Program-made: the position numbers and the translations under genes
Assembly: GCF_000876655.1 (NCBI RefSeq)
Contig: NZ_JYCN01000014.1
Coordinates: forward strand, 149,107-213,106
Reading direction: 5' to 3'
Length of the DNA stretch: 64,000 nt
Source of the DNA: Arthrobacter sp. SPG23
GTDB taxonomy: Bacteria > Actinomycetota > Actinomycetes > Actinomycetales > Micrococcaceae
The notes under the pieces: model-generated
Databases searched by the model: none
What the model was told of the DNA's origin: nothing
Seen by the model: the letters and a program-made list of their open reading frames with translations, nothing else
Shown here: one piece after another, positions 8,764 through 17,166 of the stretch
How the letters are laid out: each line of letters begins with the position of its first letter
Position numbering within the stretch: the stretch's first letter is position 1

Positions 8764-9720
8764 ATGGCCAACCCGCGAGAGCACGCCAACCCGCAAACGC
8801 CCGCCAGATCCCAGACGCCCGCCCGGGACGTCCCCGCCGTCATCGCGGTGGTTGGCCCCACCGGATCCGGCAAGTCGGACCTCGCCGTGGCGCTGGCGCT
8901 GGAACTCGACGGCGAAGTCATCAATGCGGACGCCATGCAGTTCTACCGCGGAATGGACATCGGCACAGCCAAGATCACGGCGGAGGAGCAGCGGGGAGTC
9001 CCGCACCACCTGCTGGACACGCTGGACGTCACCGAAGAAGCCAGCGTTTCCGATTTCCAGCGGGACGCGCGTGCTGCCATCACGGAGATCCACGCCCGGG
9101 GCAAACGGGCCATCCTGGCCGGCGGGTCGGGCCTGTACGTCCGGGCCGCCCTGGACGTCCTCGAGTTTCCCGGCACGGATCCGGACGTCCGGCGCCGGCT
9201 TGAAACCGAGCTCGACACCGCCGGCCTGGCGCCGCTGCGCACCAGGCTCGAAGCAGTAGATCCAGTCTCTGCCGCCCGCCTGGGCGACGCCCGCAGGGTT
9301 GTCCGCGCACTGGAGGTCTTCGAGCTGACCGGGCGCCCTTTCAGCTCGTTCATGCCCGTCCGGGAGTACTACCAGCCCGCGGTCCAGATCGGGCTCCAGG
9401 TTGACCGCGAGCTACTGAAAGACAGGCTGGCGCAGCGCGTTCACGGCATGGTCGCCAACGGACTCCAGGCCGAGGTCGAGCGGCTGGACGCCGCCGGGCT
9501 GAGGAACGGCAAAACCGCGTCCCGCGCACTGGGCTATTCCCAGTTCCTGAAGGTGCTCGACGGCGAATGGGATGCCGGCCAGGCCGCGGAGGACACCATC
9601 ATGGCCACGCGGAAATTCGCCCGCAGGCAACTGACCTGGTTCCGGGCGGACCCCCGCATCCACTGGTTCGACTGGCAGGACCCGGACCTGGTGGCCAAGG
9701 CACTGGGCGTCTGCCGCTGA
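8764..9720 (+). CDS. miaA: tRNA dimethylallyltransferase MiaA
   Basis: A 318-residue P-loop enzyme that transfers the dimethylallyl group to N6 of A37 in tRNA, making the i6A that MiaB then methylthiolates. The P-loop GPTGSGKS is at residues 31-38. The family segments [38 protein letters not shown] and [25 protein letters not shown] sequence follow. Residues 1-25 are a Pro/Gln-rich extension beyond the usual start. Spacing of 3 bases from miaB indicates one operon. Confidence 0.97.
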   Translation: MANPREHANPQTPARSQTPARDVPAVIAVVGPTGSGKSDLAVALALELDGEVINADAMQFYRGMDIGTAKITAEEQRGVPHHLLDTLDVTEEASVSDFQRDARAAITEIHARGKRAILAGGSGLYVRAALDVLEFPGTDPDVRRRLETELDTAGLAPLRTRLEAVDPVSAARLGDARRVVRALEVFELTGRPFSSFMPVREYYQPAVQIGLQVDRELLKDRLAQRVHGMVANGLQAEVERLDAAGLRNGKTASRALGYSQFLKVLDGEWDAGQAAEDTIMATRKFARRQLTWFRADPRIHWFDWQDPDLVAKALGVCR

Positions 9721-9820
9721 ACACCAGCTCCGCAGGGATGCCGGGTACTGCGACACCGGGTCCGCTGTGATTCGCCGCACTCTTTTCCGGCCCGTCCCGC
9801 CGTGACGGTAACCTTGGACC

Positions 9821-10765
9821 ATGGACGAAACCCTTGCACCCGCCCCTGACCGTACACTCCAGGGGCTGAGCGGCCTGGCCTTCTCCAAGGGCCACGGCAC
9901 CGGCAACGATTTCGTGCTCGTCGCCGACCCCGAGGCCACCTGGCCCATTGCCCCCGAGCAGGTCGCGGAACTCTGCGACCGCCACCGCGGCATCGGCGGC
10001 GACGGGCTGATCCGTGCCGTGCCCTCGCGTTTCCTCCCCGAAGGGCGTGAGCTGCAGGCGGTCCACCCGGATGCCGAGTGGTTCATGGACTACCGCAACG
10101 GCGACGGATCCCTGTCGGAAATGTGCGGAAACGGCGTGCGGGTGTTCGTGCACTTCCTCGTCGCCCAAGGCCTTGTCCGCCTCGACGCCGGCGATGCCCT
10201 GACAATCGGAACACGCGCGGGCGCCAAGACAGTGGTGCGGACCGACGACGGCTACGCCGTGGACATGGGCCCGTGGGAATTCATTTTCCCGGGGGAGGCC
10301 ACGGCACGGGCCATGGACTCGCTCGTCACAGCCGACGGCCTGGAAGTGCCGCGACCGGCCCTGTCCGTCAGCATGGGGAACCCGCACACCGTGGTGGCCC
10401 TGGCGGAACTCAGCGAGCTCGAGGCAACCCAGCTGTTCAAAGCACCGCACGTGGACCCGAAGCCGGCCAACGGCACCAACGTCGAGTTTGTCGTCCCGTC
10501 CGAGCCGCTGGTCCACGACGGCGTCGGGACCATCACCATGCGCGTCCACGAGCGCGGTGTGGGGGAGACACAGTCCTGCGGCACCGGCGCCTGCGCCGCC
10601 GCCGTTGCCATCCGCCACTGGGCCGGGCAGGGCGCTCCGGACGCCTGGAACGTCAAGGTGCCCGGCGGCGTCGTCGGCGTTAAGTTCTTTGCCGGGCCGG
10701 AAGGCCACGAACACGTGGAACTCAGCGGCCCGGCAGTGATCGTCGCTAGCGGGACGCTTTCCTGA
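9821..10765 (+). CDS. dapF: Diaminopimelate epimerase
   Basis: A cofactor-independent racemase converting LL- to meso-diaminopimelate for lysine and peptidoglycan. Two catalytic cysteines are present: C102 in SEMCGNGVRV and C253 in QSCGTGACAA. Length is 314 residues. A loop around residues 62-80 is longer than in the E. coli enzyme, as in other actinobacteria. The ATG at 9821 lies 100 bases after miaA, a stretch with no obvious regulatory element. The 3' end overlaps the convergent methyltransferase gene by 20 bases, so the two genes' 3' ends are antisense to each other. Confidence 0.96.
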   Translation: MDETLAPAPDRTLQGLSGLAFSKGHGTGNDFVLVADPEATWPIAPEQVAELCDRHRGIGGDGLIRAVPSRFLPEGRELQAVHPDAEWFMDYRNGDGSLSEMCGNGVRVFVHFLVAQGLVRLDAGDALTIGTRAGAKTVVRTDDGYAVDMGPWEFIFPGEATARAMDSLVTADGLEVPRPALSVSMGNPHTVVALAELSELEATQLFKAPHVDPKPANGTNVEFVVPSEPLVHDGVGTITMRVHERGVGETQSCGTGACAAAVAIRHWAGQGAPDAWNVKVPGGVVGVKFFAGPEGHEHVELSGPAVIVASGTLS

Positions 10766-11360
10766 CCCGGAGGATCCTGAAGGACTTTGACGTGCTTTCC
10801 CGGGTGACGGTGAAGCTGCTGTCCAATTCGGCGCCCAACCAGCGTTGCAGCGAATCCGACCCCAGGTTCTTCTGGACCACCAGCCAGGCGGATCCGCCGG
10901 GAGCCAGCCGGGGGAGCCACAGCAGCAGCAGGGAGTGAAGCTCGTCCTTGCCGATCCGGATGGGCGGATTCGACCAGATCGTGTCGAAGCGGAGGCCGGG
11001 ATCAACGTCGTCCGGCAGGCTGGCCGTCACGTTGTTCAGGCCCAGCAGGCCGGCATTTTCGTTCGTCAATGCGACACAGCGCTCGTTCACGTCCACGGCG
11101 TAGACCTGCGAATGGGGTGCCCGCAGGGCCATGCTCAGGGCAATCGGACCCCAGCCGCAACCGATGTCCAGCAGGTTGCCCTGGGGCGAAGGCGCCGGCA
11201 CGTCGGCCAAAAGTACGGCAGTTCCCTTGTCGATACCGTCCGGGCTGAAGATGCCGCTGGACGTCTGCAGCCTGCGCGTTTCACCGGCAAGTTCCACGGT
11301 GAGCGGTTTGCGGGTGAACGGCCCGGCAGGTTGGGCGCTGAAATAATGTGCAGACTCCAT
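10746..11360 (-). CDS. RsmC-like class I SAM methyltransferase (MTS family)
   Basis: A 204-residue Rossmann methyltransferase. Motif I is LLDIGCGWGPIAL; motif IV is SNPPIR, the N-P-P motif of enzymes that methylate exocyclic amines of nucleobases. The N-terminal HYFSAQPAGPF segment and the ..LQTSSGIFSPDGIDKGT.. region are typical of the small RsmC/RlmG-like family. The likely reaction is guanine-N2 methylation of 16S or 23S rRNA, but the target base cannot be assigned. The gene is convergent with dapF and divergent from hflX. Confidence 0.85.
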   Translation of the reverse strand: MESAHYFSAQPAGPFTRKPLTVELAGETRRLQTSSGIFSPDGIDKGTAVLLADVPAPSPQGNLLDIGCGWGPIALSMALRAPHSQVYAVDVNERCVALTNENAGLLGLNNVTASLPDDVDPGLRFDTIWSNPPIRIGKDELHSLLLLWLPRLAPGGSAWLVVQKNLGSDSLQRWLGAELDSSFTVTRESTSKSFRILRVRKASR

Positions 11361-11445
11361 AACTCGCCAGATTAGTTGCCGCGCGCGCCGATGGGAAACG
11401 AGGACGCGAACGGGGCACGGTGACCGGTCTGCTAGTGTTTAATCC

Positions 11446-11466
11446 ATGTTCTTGATCTTTGAGTAG
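11446..11466 (+). CDS. Leaderless leader peptide MFLIFE (candidate)
   Basis: ATG-TTC-TTG-ATC-TTT-GAG-TAG encodes MFLIFE. Its ATG lies 8 bases from the end of the -10 TAGTGT, so the message would be leaderless. The peptide closely resembles the MYLIFM leader (as I remember it) that stalls on macrolide-bound ribosomes and controls the ribosome-protection gene msrD. HflX, encoded downstream, also rescues drug-stalled ribosomes. A six-residue match could be chance; conservation in related genomes would decide. Confidence 0.45.
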   Translation: MFLIFE

Positions 11467-11582
11467 CCGGCACGGGCCACCGCCCGTCCCGCAGCGACGC
11501 AGGTATACACCTTCCGCTCAGTGCGCCGTCCTGCCGTGATTCTCCGGCACGACGTCCCGCCCGTCCTACTTGGAGTCCAGCA

Positions 11583-11597
11583 ATGCTGATCATCTGA
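11583..11597 (+). CDS. Second mini-ORF MLII in hflX leader (candidate)
   Basis: ATG-CTG-ATC-ATC-TGA is preceded by GGAG at 11572-11575 with a seven-base spacer, a near-ideal ribosome-binding site for a four-residue peptide. It sits between hairpins in the hflX leader. It may be a second sensor or a ribosome-loading site. Evidence is limited to the binding site and the context. Confidence 0.3.
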   Translation: MLII

Positions 11598-11717
11598 CCC
11601 TGCGCATCCCTTCGGGACCGGCGCACCCTCCGCAAGGCCGCCTGCCTCCCAGGCACCTCACTTACCGCCCGTACCGCCGCCCGCTGCACATCAGCCGCCG
11701 GCACTCCAGGAGCCCGA

Positions 11718-13376
11718 ATGACCCATAGTCGTCAGCCCAGCGCGAATACCGCCCCGCAGACAAACAATCAGCATTATTCTGAAAGTGTCGAATCTTCAAA
11801 GGAGAACATGACCAACCAGCCCAATACCGGATCAGATTCAGCCTCCCAGGACATGAGTCCTGAGGAAATCCAGGCTGTCATCGACCGGATTCTGTCCAAG
11901 GATGTCCCTGCCCGAGCCGCCGGATCCGCCCCTGAGAATCCGCGCGGAGTTCTGGGCTCGGCCCAGGCGATTTCCCGCCAGGACAGCGAACACAGCATCT
12001 TCGACGGGGACCAGCAGGACCTCGAGGAACGACGGGCCCTGCGCCGTACGGCCGGCCTTTCCACGGAACTCGAAGACGTCACCGAGGTTGAGTACCGGCA
12101 GCTGCGCCTCGAGCGGGTGGTCCTGGCCGGCCTCTGGACCGAGGGCACCCTCGCCGACGCGGAAAATTCGCTGCGCGAACTTGCCGCGTTGGCCGAAACC
12201 GCCGGCTCGGAAGTCCTCGACGGCATCGTCCAGCGCCGCGCCAAGCCCGACCCCGGTACCTTCCTCGGCTCCGGCAAGGCCCAGGAGCTCAAGGACATCG
12301 TGATGTCCACCGGCGCCGACACCGTGGTGGTGGATGCCGAGCTGGCACCTTCACAGCGTCGCGGACTTGAAGACATCGTGAAGGTCAAGGTCATTGACCG
12401 CACGGCCCTGATCCTGGACATCTTCGCCCAGCACGCCAAGAGCCGCGAAGGCAAGGCCCAAGTAGAGTTGGCGCAGCTTGAATACCTGCTCCCGCGCCTG
12501 CGCGGCTGGGGCGAATCCATGTCCCGCCAGGCCGGCGGCCAGGTGGGCGGCGCAGGCGCCGGCATGGGCTCCCGCGGTCCCGGTGAAACCAAGATCGAAC
12601 TGGACCGGCGCCGGATCCGTACCAGGATGGCCAAGCTGCGGCGCGAAATCGCCGCGATGAAGCCGGCCCGGGAAACCAAGCGGGCCAACCGCCGTCGTAA
12701 TTCCGTGCCTTCAGTGGCCATCGCGGGCTACACGAACGCGGGTAAGTCCTCATTGCTGAACCGGCTGACCGACGCCGGAGTCCTGGTGGAGAACGCACTG
12801 TTCGCCACGTTGGATCCCACGGTCCGAAAGGCCGAGACGGCGGACGGCCTGGGCTACACCCTGGCTGACACCGTGGGCTTCGTCCGGTCGCTTCCCACGC
12901 AGCTGGTGGAAGCATTCCGCTCCACCCTCGAGGAAGTGGCCGATTCGGACCTCATCCTGCACGTGGTGGACGTTTCGCATCCCGATCCGGAGGGCCAGAT
13001 CGCAGCGGTCCGGGCCGTGTTCAGCGAAGTGGATGCCCGCAAGGTTCCGGAAATCATTGTGCTGAACAAGGCCGACGCCGCGGATCCCTTCGTGGTGGAA
13101 CGCCTCAAGCGGCGCGAACCCCGCCATGTGGTGGTTTCCGCCCGCACCGGGCAGGGCATCGCCGAGCTCCTGAAGGCGATCAGTGAATCCATCCCGAGGC
13201 CAAGCGTCAAGATGGAACTGCTGATTCCCTACAACCGCGGGGACCTGCTCAGCAAACTCCACGAAACGGACGCTGAAATCCTTCGCCTGGACCATGAAGA
13301 GGAGGGCACACGCGCCCTCGTCATGGTGCGCGAGGGGCTCGCCGCTGAACTGGAATCCTTCATCAGCAATGTCTGA
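11718..13376 (+). CDS. hflX: Ribosome-splitting GTPase HflX
   Basis: HflX binds stalled 70S ribosomes and splits them; in mycobacteria and Listeria it gives macrolide/lincosamide tolerance. In order: a disordered N-terminal region (about 130 residues); the HflX N-terminal domain with GTFLGSGKAQELKD; a coiled linker (GMGSRGPGETKIELDRRRIR); the G domain with GYTNAGKS near residues 337-344, FATLDPT, DTVGF and NKAD; and a C-terminal domain. ATG 11718 has AGGAG five bases upstream; ATG 11808 also has an AAAGGAG, three bases upstream. The 552-residue and 522-residue forms differ only in disordered sequence. The stop overlaps the dinG start by eight bases. Confidence 0.96.
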   Translation: MTHSRQPSANTAPQTNNQHYSESVESSKENMTNQPNTGSDSASQDMSPEEIQAVIDRILSKDVPARAAGSAPENPRGVLGSAQAISRQDSEHSIFDGDQQDLEERRALRRTAGLSTELEDVTEVEYRQLRLERVVLAGLWTEGTLADAENSLRELAALAETAGSEVLDGIVQRRAKPDPGTFLGSGKAQELKDIVMSTGADTVVVDAELAPSQRRGLEDIVKVKVIDRTALILDIFAQHAKSREGKAQVELAQLEYLLPRLRGWGESMSRQAGGQVGGAGAGMGSRGPGETKIELDRRRIRTRMAKLRREIAAMKPARETKRANRRRNSVPSVAIAGYTNAGKSSLLNRLTDAGVLVENALFATLDPTVRKAETADGLGYTLADTVGFVRSLPTQLVEAFRSTLEEVADSDLILHVVDVSHPDPEGQIAAVRAVFSEVDARKVPEIIVLNKADAADPFVVERLKRREPRHVVVSARTGQGIAELLKAISESIPRPSVKMELLIPYNRGDLLSKLHETDAEILRLDHEEEGTRALVMVREGLAAELESFISNV

Positions 13377-15441
13377 TCCCGGGGCCGGAGAAACCAGCGG
13401 TTCCGCCGGCGAGCAGTTCGTCATCGAACTGCTCGACCGGGCGGTGTCCGGCATGGGGGGACAGAGCCGCAGCGGCCAGCACGAGATGGCCCGGCAGGTG
13501 TCGCGCGCTATCGACAGCGGCGACCACCTGCTGGTGCAGGCCGGCACCGGCACCGGAAAGTCACTCGCGTACCTGATTCCGCTGATCGCCCATTCACAGG
13601 TCAGCGACAAGCCCACCCTGGTGTCCACGGCAACCCTGGCCCTGCAGACCCAGATCGTGGGCAGGGACCTGCCGCGGCTGCTGGAAACCATCACTCCCGC
13701 GTTGGAGCGGCCCGTCAAGGTGGCCCTCGTCAAGGGCCGGGCAAACTATGTCTGCCGGCACAAGCTCGACGGCGGGTTCCCCTCCGAGGAGCCGTCCGAA
13801 GGGCAGCTCTTCTCGCTGGGCGAGGACACCAGCGTCCCGCACTTCGCCGCCTCCCTGGGCGGCCCGGCGTCGCAGCTGGGCAAGGAAGTGGTCCGGCTCC
13901 GCGAGTGGGCGGAGAAGACCGCAACGGGGGATCGGGACGAACTGATGCCGGGTGTGACGGACCGTGCGTGGCGGCAGGTGTCCGTCACGTCGATGGAATG
14001 CCTGGGGGCGCAGAAATGTCCCATGGCCGCCGAATGCTTCAGCGAACTGGCCCGTCAGGACGCCGCTGAGGCAGATGTCGTGGTCACCAACCATGCCATG
14101 CTGGCCGTCAGCGCCTTCGAGGGCCTTGCGGTGCTTCCCGAGTACGACGTCGTGGTGGTGGACGAGGCGCACGAGCTGCAGGATCGGGTAACTGGAGCAG
14201 TCTCCGGGCAGCTGTCCGTGGCGATGGTCCACGCCGCCGCTTCGGGTGCCCGGAAGAATACCGGAATCACGGTGGACGCGCTCAATAACGCAGCCGCCAA
14301 CCTTGAGCTGGCCATTGCCGGCGTCCCCAGCGGGCTCCTGCCCAATGGCCTCAACGACGAACAGCTTGACTGCGTGGACCAGCTGCGGGAAGCCTGCCGG
14401 GCCGCCCTTTCCGACTCGAAGGGGGACAGCGCCAACACGGCCGACGGCGGCCGCCAGCTTGCGCGCTCCCGCCTCATGGTCATCCTCGAGCTCTGTGAAC
14501 GCCTGATCGCCGCCCGGGAGAACCGCGAGGTGGTCTGGTTCTCGCGGAACAGCACGTTTGATCCGCAACAGGGCTACTCCCAGCCGGACGACGCCGCCCC
14601 CGCGCTGATTAACATCGCCCCGCTGAGCGTGGCGGGGAAGCTGCGCGACGGGCTCTTTGCCGGCCATACAGTCGTCCTCACCTCCGCCACCCTCGCAATC
14701 GGATCCGCCTTCGAGCCGGCTGCAGGAGGGCTCGGGCTGGTGGGTCCGGGCGCACCCAGCTGGACCGGTGTGGACGTCGGCTCGCCCTTCGACTACCCCA
14801 AGCAGGGGATTCTCTACGTAGCCAGCCACCTGCCGAAGCCCGGCCGCGGAACGTCACCCGAAGCGCTGGACGAGCTGGAGAAACTGATCCGGGCGTCCGG
14901 CGGCGGGGCACTGTGCCTCTTTTCGTCGCGGCGGGCCGCGGAGGAGGCGGCAGAGGCCATGCGCCCGCGCCTGGACGTCAGCATCCTGTGCCAGGGCGAA
15001 TCCACCATGACAGCACTGGTGCGGCAGTTTGCGGACGAACCGGACACCTGCCTTTTCGGCACCATGTCGCTCTGGCAGGGAGTCGACGTTCCCGGCGGGT
15101 CGTGCCGGCTAGTGGTCATCGACCGGATTCCGTTCCCGCGGCCGGACGATCCCCTGATGACGGCGCGTTCCCGGGCGGTGGCCCAGGCGGGCGGCAACGG
15201 CTTTATGTCGGTGTCGGCCACCCACGCGGCGATCCGGCTCGCCCAGGGGGCCGGCCGGCTGATCCGCTCTACGGGCGACAAGGGCGTTGTGGCTGTCCTT
15301 GACTCCCGGCTGTCCACGGAACGCTACGGGGGCTTCCTGCGGGCTGCCCTGCCGCCGTTCTGGCCCACCACCGATCCTGCGATTGCGGTTGCCGCCCTGT
15401 CGAGGTTGGCAAAGGCTCCGTCAGAGGTTGCCGCCGGCTGA
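13369..15441 (+). CDS. dinG: DinG/XPD-family ATP-dependent DNA helicase
   Basis: A 690-residue superfamily 2 helicase with an iron-sulphur cluster. Walker A AGTGTGKS is at about residues 58-65; the cluster ligands are C129, C211, C217 and C223; the DEAH box is at 265-268; motif VI is AIRLAQGAGRLIR. DinG-type enzymes unwind forked DNA, D-loops and R-loops 5' to 3'. The ATG at 13369 overlaps the last eight bases of hflX (ATGTCTGA). The same frame is open further upstream inside hflX, but homology does not extend there. The order hflX-dinG-lexA places it beside the SOS regulator, though no LexA box precedes it directly. Confidence 0.94.
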   Translation: MSDPGAGETSGSAGEQFVIELLDRAVSGMGGQSRSGQHEMARQVSRAIDSGDHLLVQAGTGTGKSLAYLIPLIAHSQVSDKPTLVSTATLALQTQIVGRDLPRLLETITPALERPVKVALVKGRANYVCRHKLDGGFPSEEPSEGQLFSLGEDTSVPHFAASLGGPASQLGKEVVRLREWAEKTATGDRDELMPGVTDRAWRQVSVTSMECLGAQKCPMAAECFSELARQDAAEADVVVTNHAMLAVSAFEGLAVLPEYDVVVVDEAHELQDRVTGAVSGQLSVAMVHAAASGARKNTGITVDALNNAAANLELAIAGVPSGLLPNGLNDEQLDCVDQLREACRAALSDSKGDSANTADGGRQLARSRLMVILELCERLIAARENREVVWFSRNSTFDPQQGYSQPDDAAPALINIAPLSVAGKLRDGLFAGHTVVLTSATLAIGSAFEPAAGGLGLVGPGAPSWTGVDVGSPFDYPKQGILYVASHLPKPGRGTSPEALDELEKLIRASGGGALCLFSSRRAAEEAAEAMRPRLDVSILCQGESTMTALVRQFADEPDTCLFGTMSLWQGVDVPGGSCRLVVIDRIPFPRPDDPLMTARSRAVAQAGGNGFMSVSATHAAIRLAQGAGRLIRSTGDKGVVAVLDSRLSTERYGGFLRAALPPFWPTTDPAIAVAALSRLAKAPSEVAAG

Positions 15442-15513
15442 CGCCGACAGTTGTCAGGGCGCGCCGCCCGGTCATCCGGTCACGACGGCTGCCCGGCCGC
15501 GGGCGGGCAGCGG

Positions 15514-16263
15514 CTACAGCGAGCGGAGAACCGACACAACCTTGCCCATGATGTTGGCGTGGTCGCCGAGGATGGGCTCGTACTGCGTGTTCTGTGGCAG
15601 CAGCCAGGTGTGGCCGTCCCGTTGGCGGAACGTTTTGACTGTGGCTTCATCGTCCAGCAGGGCGGCCACGATGTCGCCGTTGACCGCGTCACTCTGCCGG
15701 CGGACCACAACCCAGTCGCCGTCGCAAATTGCCGCGTCGATCATCGAGTCGCCGGTCACTTTCAGCATAAAGAGCTCACCGTGGCCAACCAGTTGCCTTG
15801 GCAGCGGCATCACGTCCTCCACCATCTGGTCAGCCAGAATCGGGCCGCCTGCTGCGATCCGCCCGACCAGCGGGACCATGGCCGTGTCCGTTGCGGTGGC
15901 CAGCTCGGAGACGGCCAGTCCACCAACGGTGCGCAGCCGTGCAGGCTTCTCCACACCGGAGATTTTGGCGGTTCCTTCGTCCAGGGTCAGCGGCATCAGG
16001 ACTTCCATGGCACGCGGACGCTTCGGGTCGCGGCGGAGGTAGCCCAGCTTCTCGAGCTGCGAAAGCTGGTGGGTGACGCTGGAGAGGCTGGCCAGGCCCA
16101 CGGTGTCGCCGATTTCACGCATCGACGGCGGATAGCCGTTGTCATTGACGGACCGCTGGATCGTTTCCAGAATCTTCTTCTGCCGCACCGTGAGGCCCTT
16201 CGGCTTCGCTGGTGACTGCTGGCTCCGCTGCGTAGCCCTGCCGCCGGTGGCTTGTGCTGCCAT
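15514..16263 (-). CDS. lexA: SOS repressor LexA
   Basis: A 249-residue repressor from the ATG at 16263 ([10 protein letters not shown]). The winged helix-turn-helix includes [20 protein letters not shown] (residues 45-64). The self-cleavage bond is A138-G139 within RIAAGG, and the serine/lysine dyad is S173 (GDSM) and K210 (ATVK). The N-terminal 22 residues are disordered and specific to relatives. A longer frame opening at TTG 16380 exists but crosses sequence better read as regulatory DNA. LexA-type boxes upstream indicate autoregulation, and the gene is divergent from the LysM suppressor gene, as in mycobacteria and corynebacteria. Confidence 0.97.
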   Translation of the reverse strand: MAAQATGGRATQRSQQSPAKPKGLTVRQKKILETIQRSVNDNGYPPSMREIGDTVGLASLSSVTHQLSQLEKLGYLRRDPKRPRAMEVLMPLTLDEGTAKISGVEKPARLRTVGGLAVSELATATDTAMVPLVGRIAAGGPILADQMVEDVMPLPRQLVGHGELFMLKVTGDSMIDAAICDGDWVVVRRQSDAVNGDIVAALLDDEATVKTFRQRDGHTWLLPQNTQYEPILGDHANIMGKVVSVLRSL

Positions 16264-16405
16264 GTTCGCCAACGCCTTTCCGTTCCACCCGGCCTCCGTG
16301 GCTGCAGCTGCCGGGAACTTCCGGCCTGAAAATGTCAGACCCTGCTGATCAACTGCAGAAGTGGTTGTTCTGTAGCTCAAACGTAGGCCAGCCCCACAGC
16401 TTTTT

Positions 16406-16419
16406 CAAACATTTGTTCT
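16406..16419. promoter_or_regulatory. LexA-type box, lexA side
   Basis: CAAACATTTGTTCT matches 8 of 10 defined positions of CGAAC-N4-GTTCG. It lies 143 bases upstream of the lexA start. A further half-site, CGACAATGTTCG, is at 16429-16440. Confidence 0.6.
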
Positions 16420-16472
16420 AGTGAGTCTCGACAATGTTCGTTAATAAGTGCTAGAACGGAACCAGCAAAGTT

Positions 16473-16486
16473 CGAATATGTGTTCT
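16473..16486. promoter_or_regulatory. LexA-type box, middle of lexA/LysM intergenic
   Basis: CGAATATGTGTTCT matches 8 of 10 defined positions. It is nearly identical to the recA box (CGAATATCTGTTCG). Confidence 0.72.
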
Positions 16487-16502
16487 AGTCGCAAGCTCCA
16501 TT

Positions 16503-16516
16503 CGGTTCTATGTTCG
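16503..16516. promoter_or_regulatory. Degenerate LexA-type box, LysM side
   Basis: CGGTTCTATGTTCG matches 7 of 10 defined positions: one half-site (GTTCG) is perfect and the other degenerate. It is 73 bases ahead of the LysM gene start. Confidence 0.45.
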
Positions 16517-16588
16517 AAGACCGGGTGGGCGGGTGGCAGCTTCAGGAACATGCCGGGCGGCACAGTCAGGTCCAGGAGGGCTCAGTTC

Positions 16589-17089
16589 ATGTCAGCAACA
16601 AGCGCTATTCAGGGTTCGCGTCACAAGGGTTCGGCCAATCAGGGCCGGGGCCATCACACTTCGGAGTCCCCGCGGTCCGCAGAGCAGGGAGCAGGCGTGT
16701 CGGGAATCCAGGGCTTCAACTGGGAAGAGCGTCCGGCGGTGAAAGCCGCCAGAGCGGCGAAGGTCAGGTCTGCGCAGCCGCCACTCCGCCTGACGCGCAG
16801 GGGGCGCATCGTCCTGGTGGGCGTGCCGCTGATCCTGTTGACGGTGCTGTTGATCTCGCTGGCCGGGTTCTTGAACTCGCCTGCGAAGGCGGCGGATTCC
16901 GCGTCCGAGCTCTCAGTGACCCCCACCGTGTCGGTCACGGTTCAGCCGGGGCAGTCCCTGTGGGAGATCGCAGGCTCCGTAGCGCCGGAACGCGACACCC
17001 GCGATGTTGTGGCCGACATCGTCCAGCTGAACAACCTTGATGGCGGCAAGGTCATGCCGGGCCAGCAGATCTTCGTGCCCTCGAACTAG
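16589..17089 (+). CDS. LysM membrane protein, SOS cell-division suppressor (ChiZ/DivS/YneA-like)
   Basis: A 166-residue protein: a basic, disordered cytoplasmic region (1-75), one membrane helix (about 76-94, IVLVGVPLILLTVLLISLAG) and an extracytoplasmic LysM module (about 112-166: VTVQPGQSLWEIAGSVAPER through GQQIFVPS). ATG 16589 is chosen for the AGGAGGG eight bases upstream; the frame is open 141 bases earlier but lacks such a site. Genes divergent from lexA with this architecture (Rv2719c/ChiZ, C. glutamicum DivS, B. subtilis YneA) halt septation after DNA damage. The three LexA-type boxes in the shared promoter region support SOS induction here. Assignment is by context and architecture. 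Confidence 0.85.
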   Translation: MSATSAIQGSRHKGSANQGRGHHTSESPRSAEQGAGVSGIQGFNWEERPAVKAARAAKVRSAQPPLRLTRRGRIVLVGVPLILLTVLLISLAGFLNSPAKAADSASELSVTPTVSVTVQPGQSLWEIAGSVAPERDTRDVVADIVQLNNLDGGKVMPGQQIFVPSN

Positions 17090-17166
17090 GCCCGGGAGAT
17101 GGCCGTCGGCTGGGGCCGCGGCGTCACAGTTTCAGTGGCCCGGCCACCCTCACTTAAACTGTTGAA

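Larger units (their letters stand above)
11433..11717 (+). promoter_or_regulatory. hflX promoter and structured 5' leader (candidate attenuator)
   Basis: This stretch between the methyltransferase and hflX starts with a -10 TAGTGT (11433-11438) and has no good -35. Transcription would begin near 11446, at the A of a mini-ORF, leaving about 270 bases of leader. ACGGGC (11472-11477) can pair with GCCCGT at 11482-11487, but the same GCCCGT recurs at 11559-11564 and 11667-11672, so alternative pairings are possible. Another small hairpin is TCCC-TTC-GGGA (11607-11617). Two mini-ORFs lie inside. I see no T-tract terminator. Attenuation is inferred, not shown. Confidence 0.5.

Noticed and set aside
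16264..16380. 39-residue N-terminal extension of LexA from TTG 16380
   Set aside because: A TTG start without a ribosome-binding site; the sequence is not part of the LexA family and the region is more likely leader DNA.
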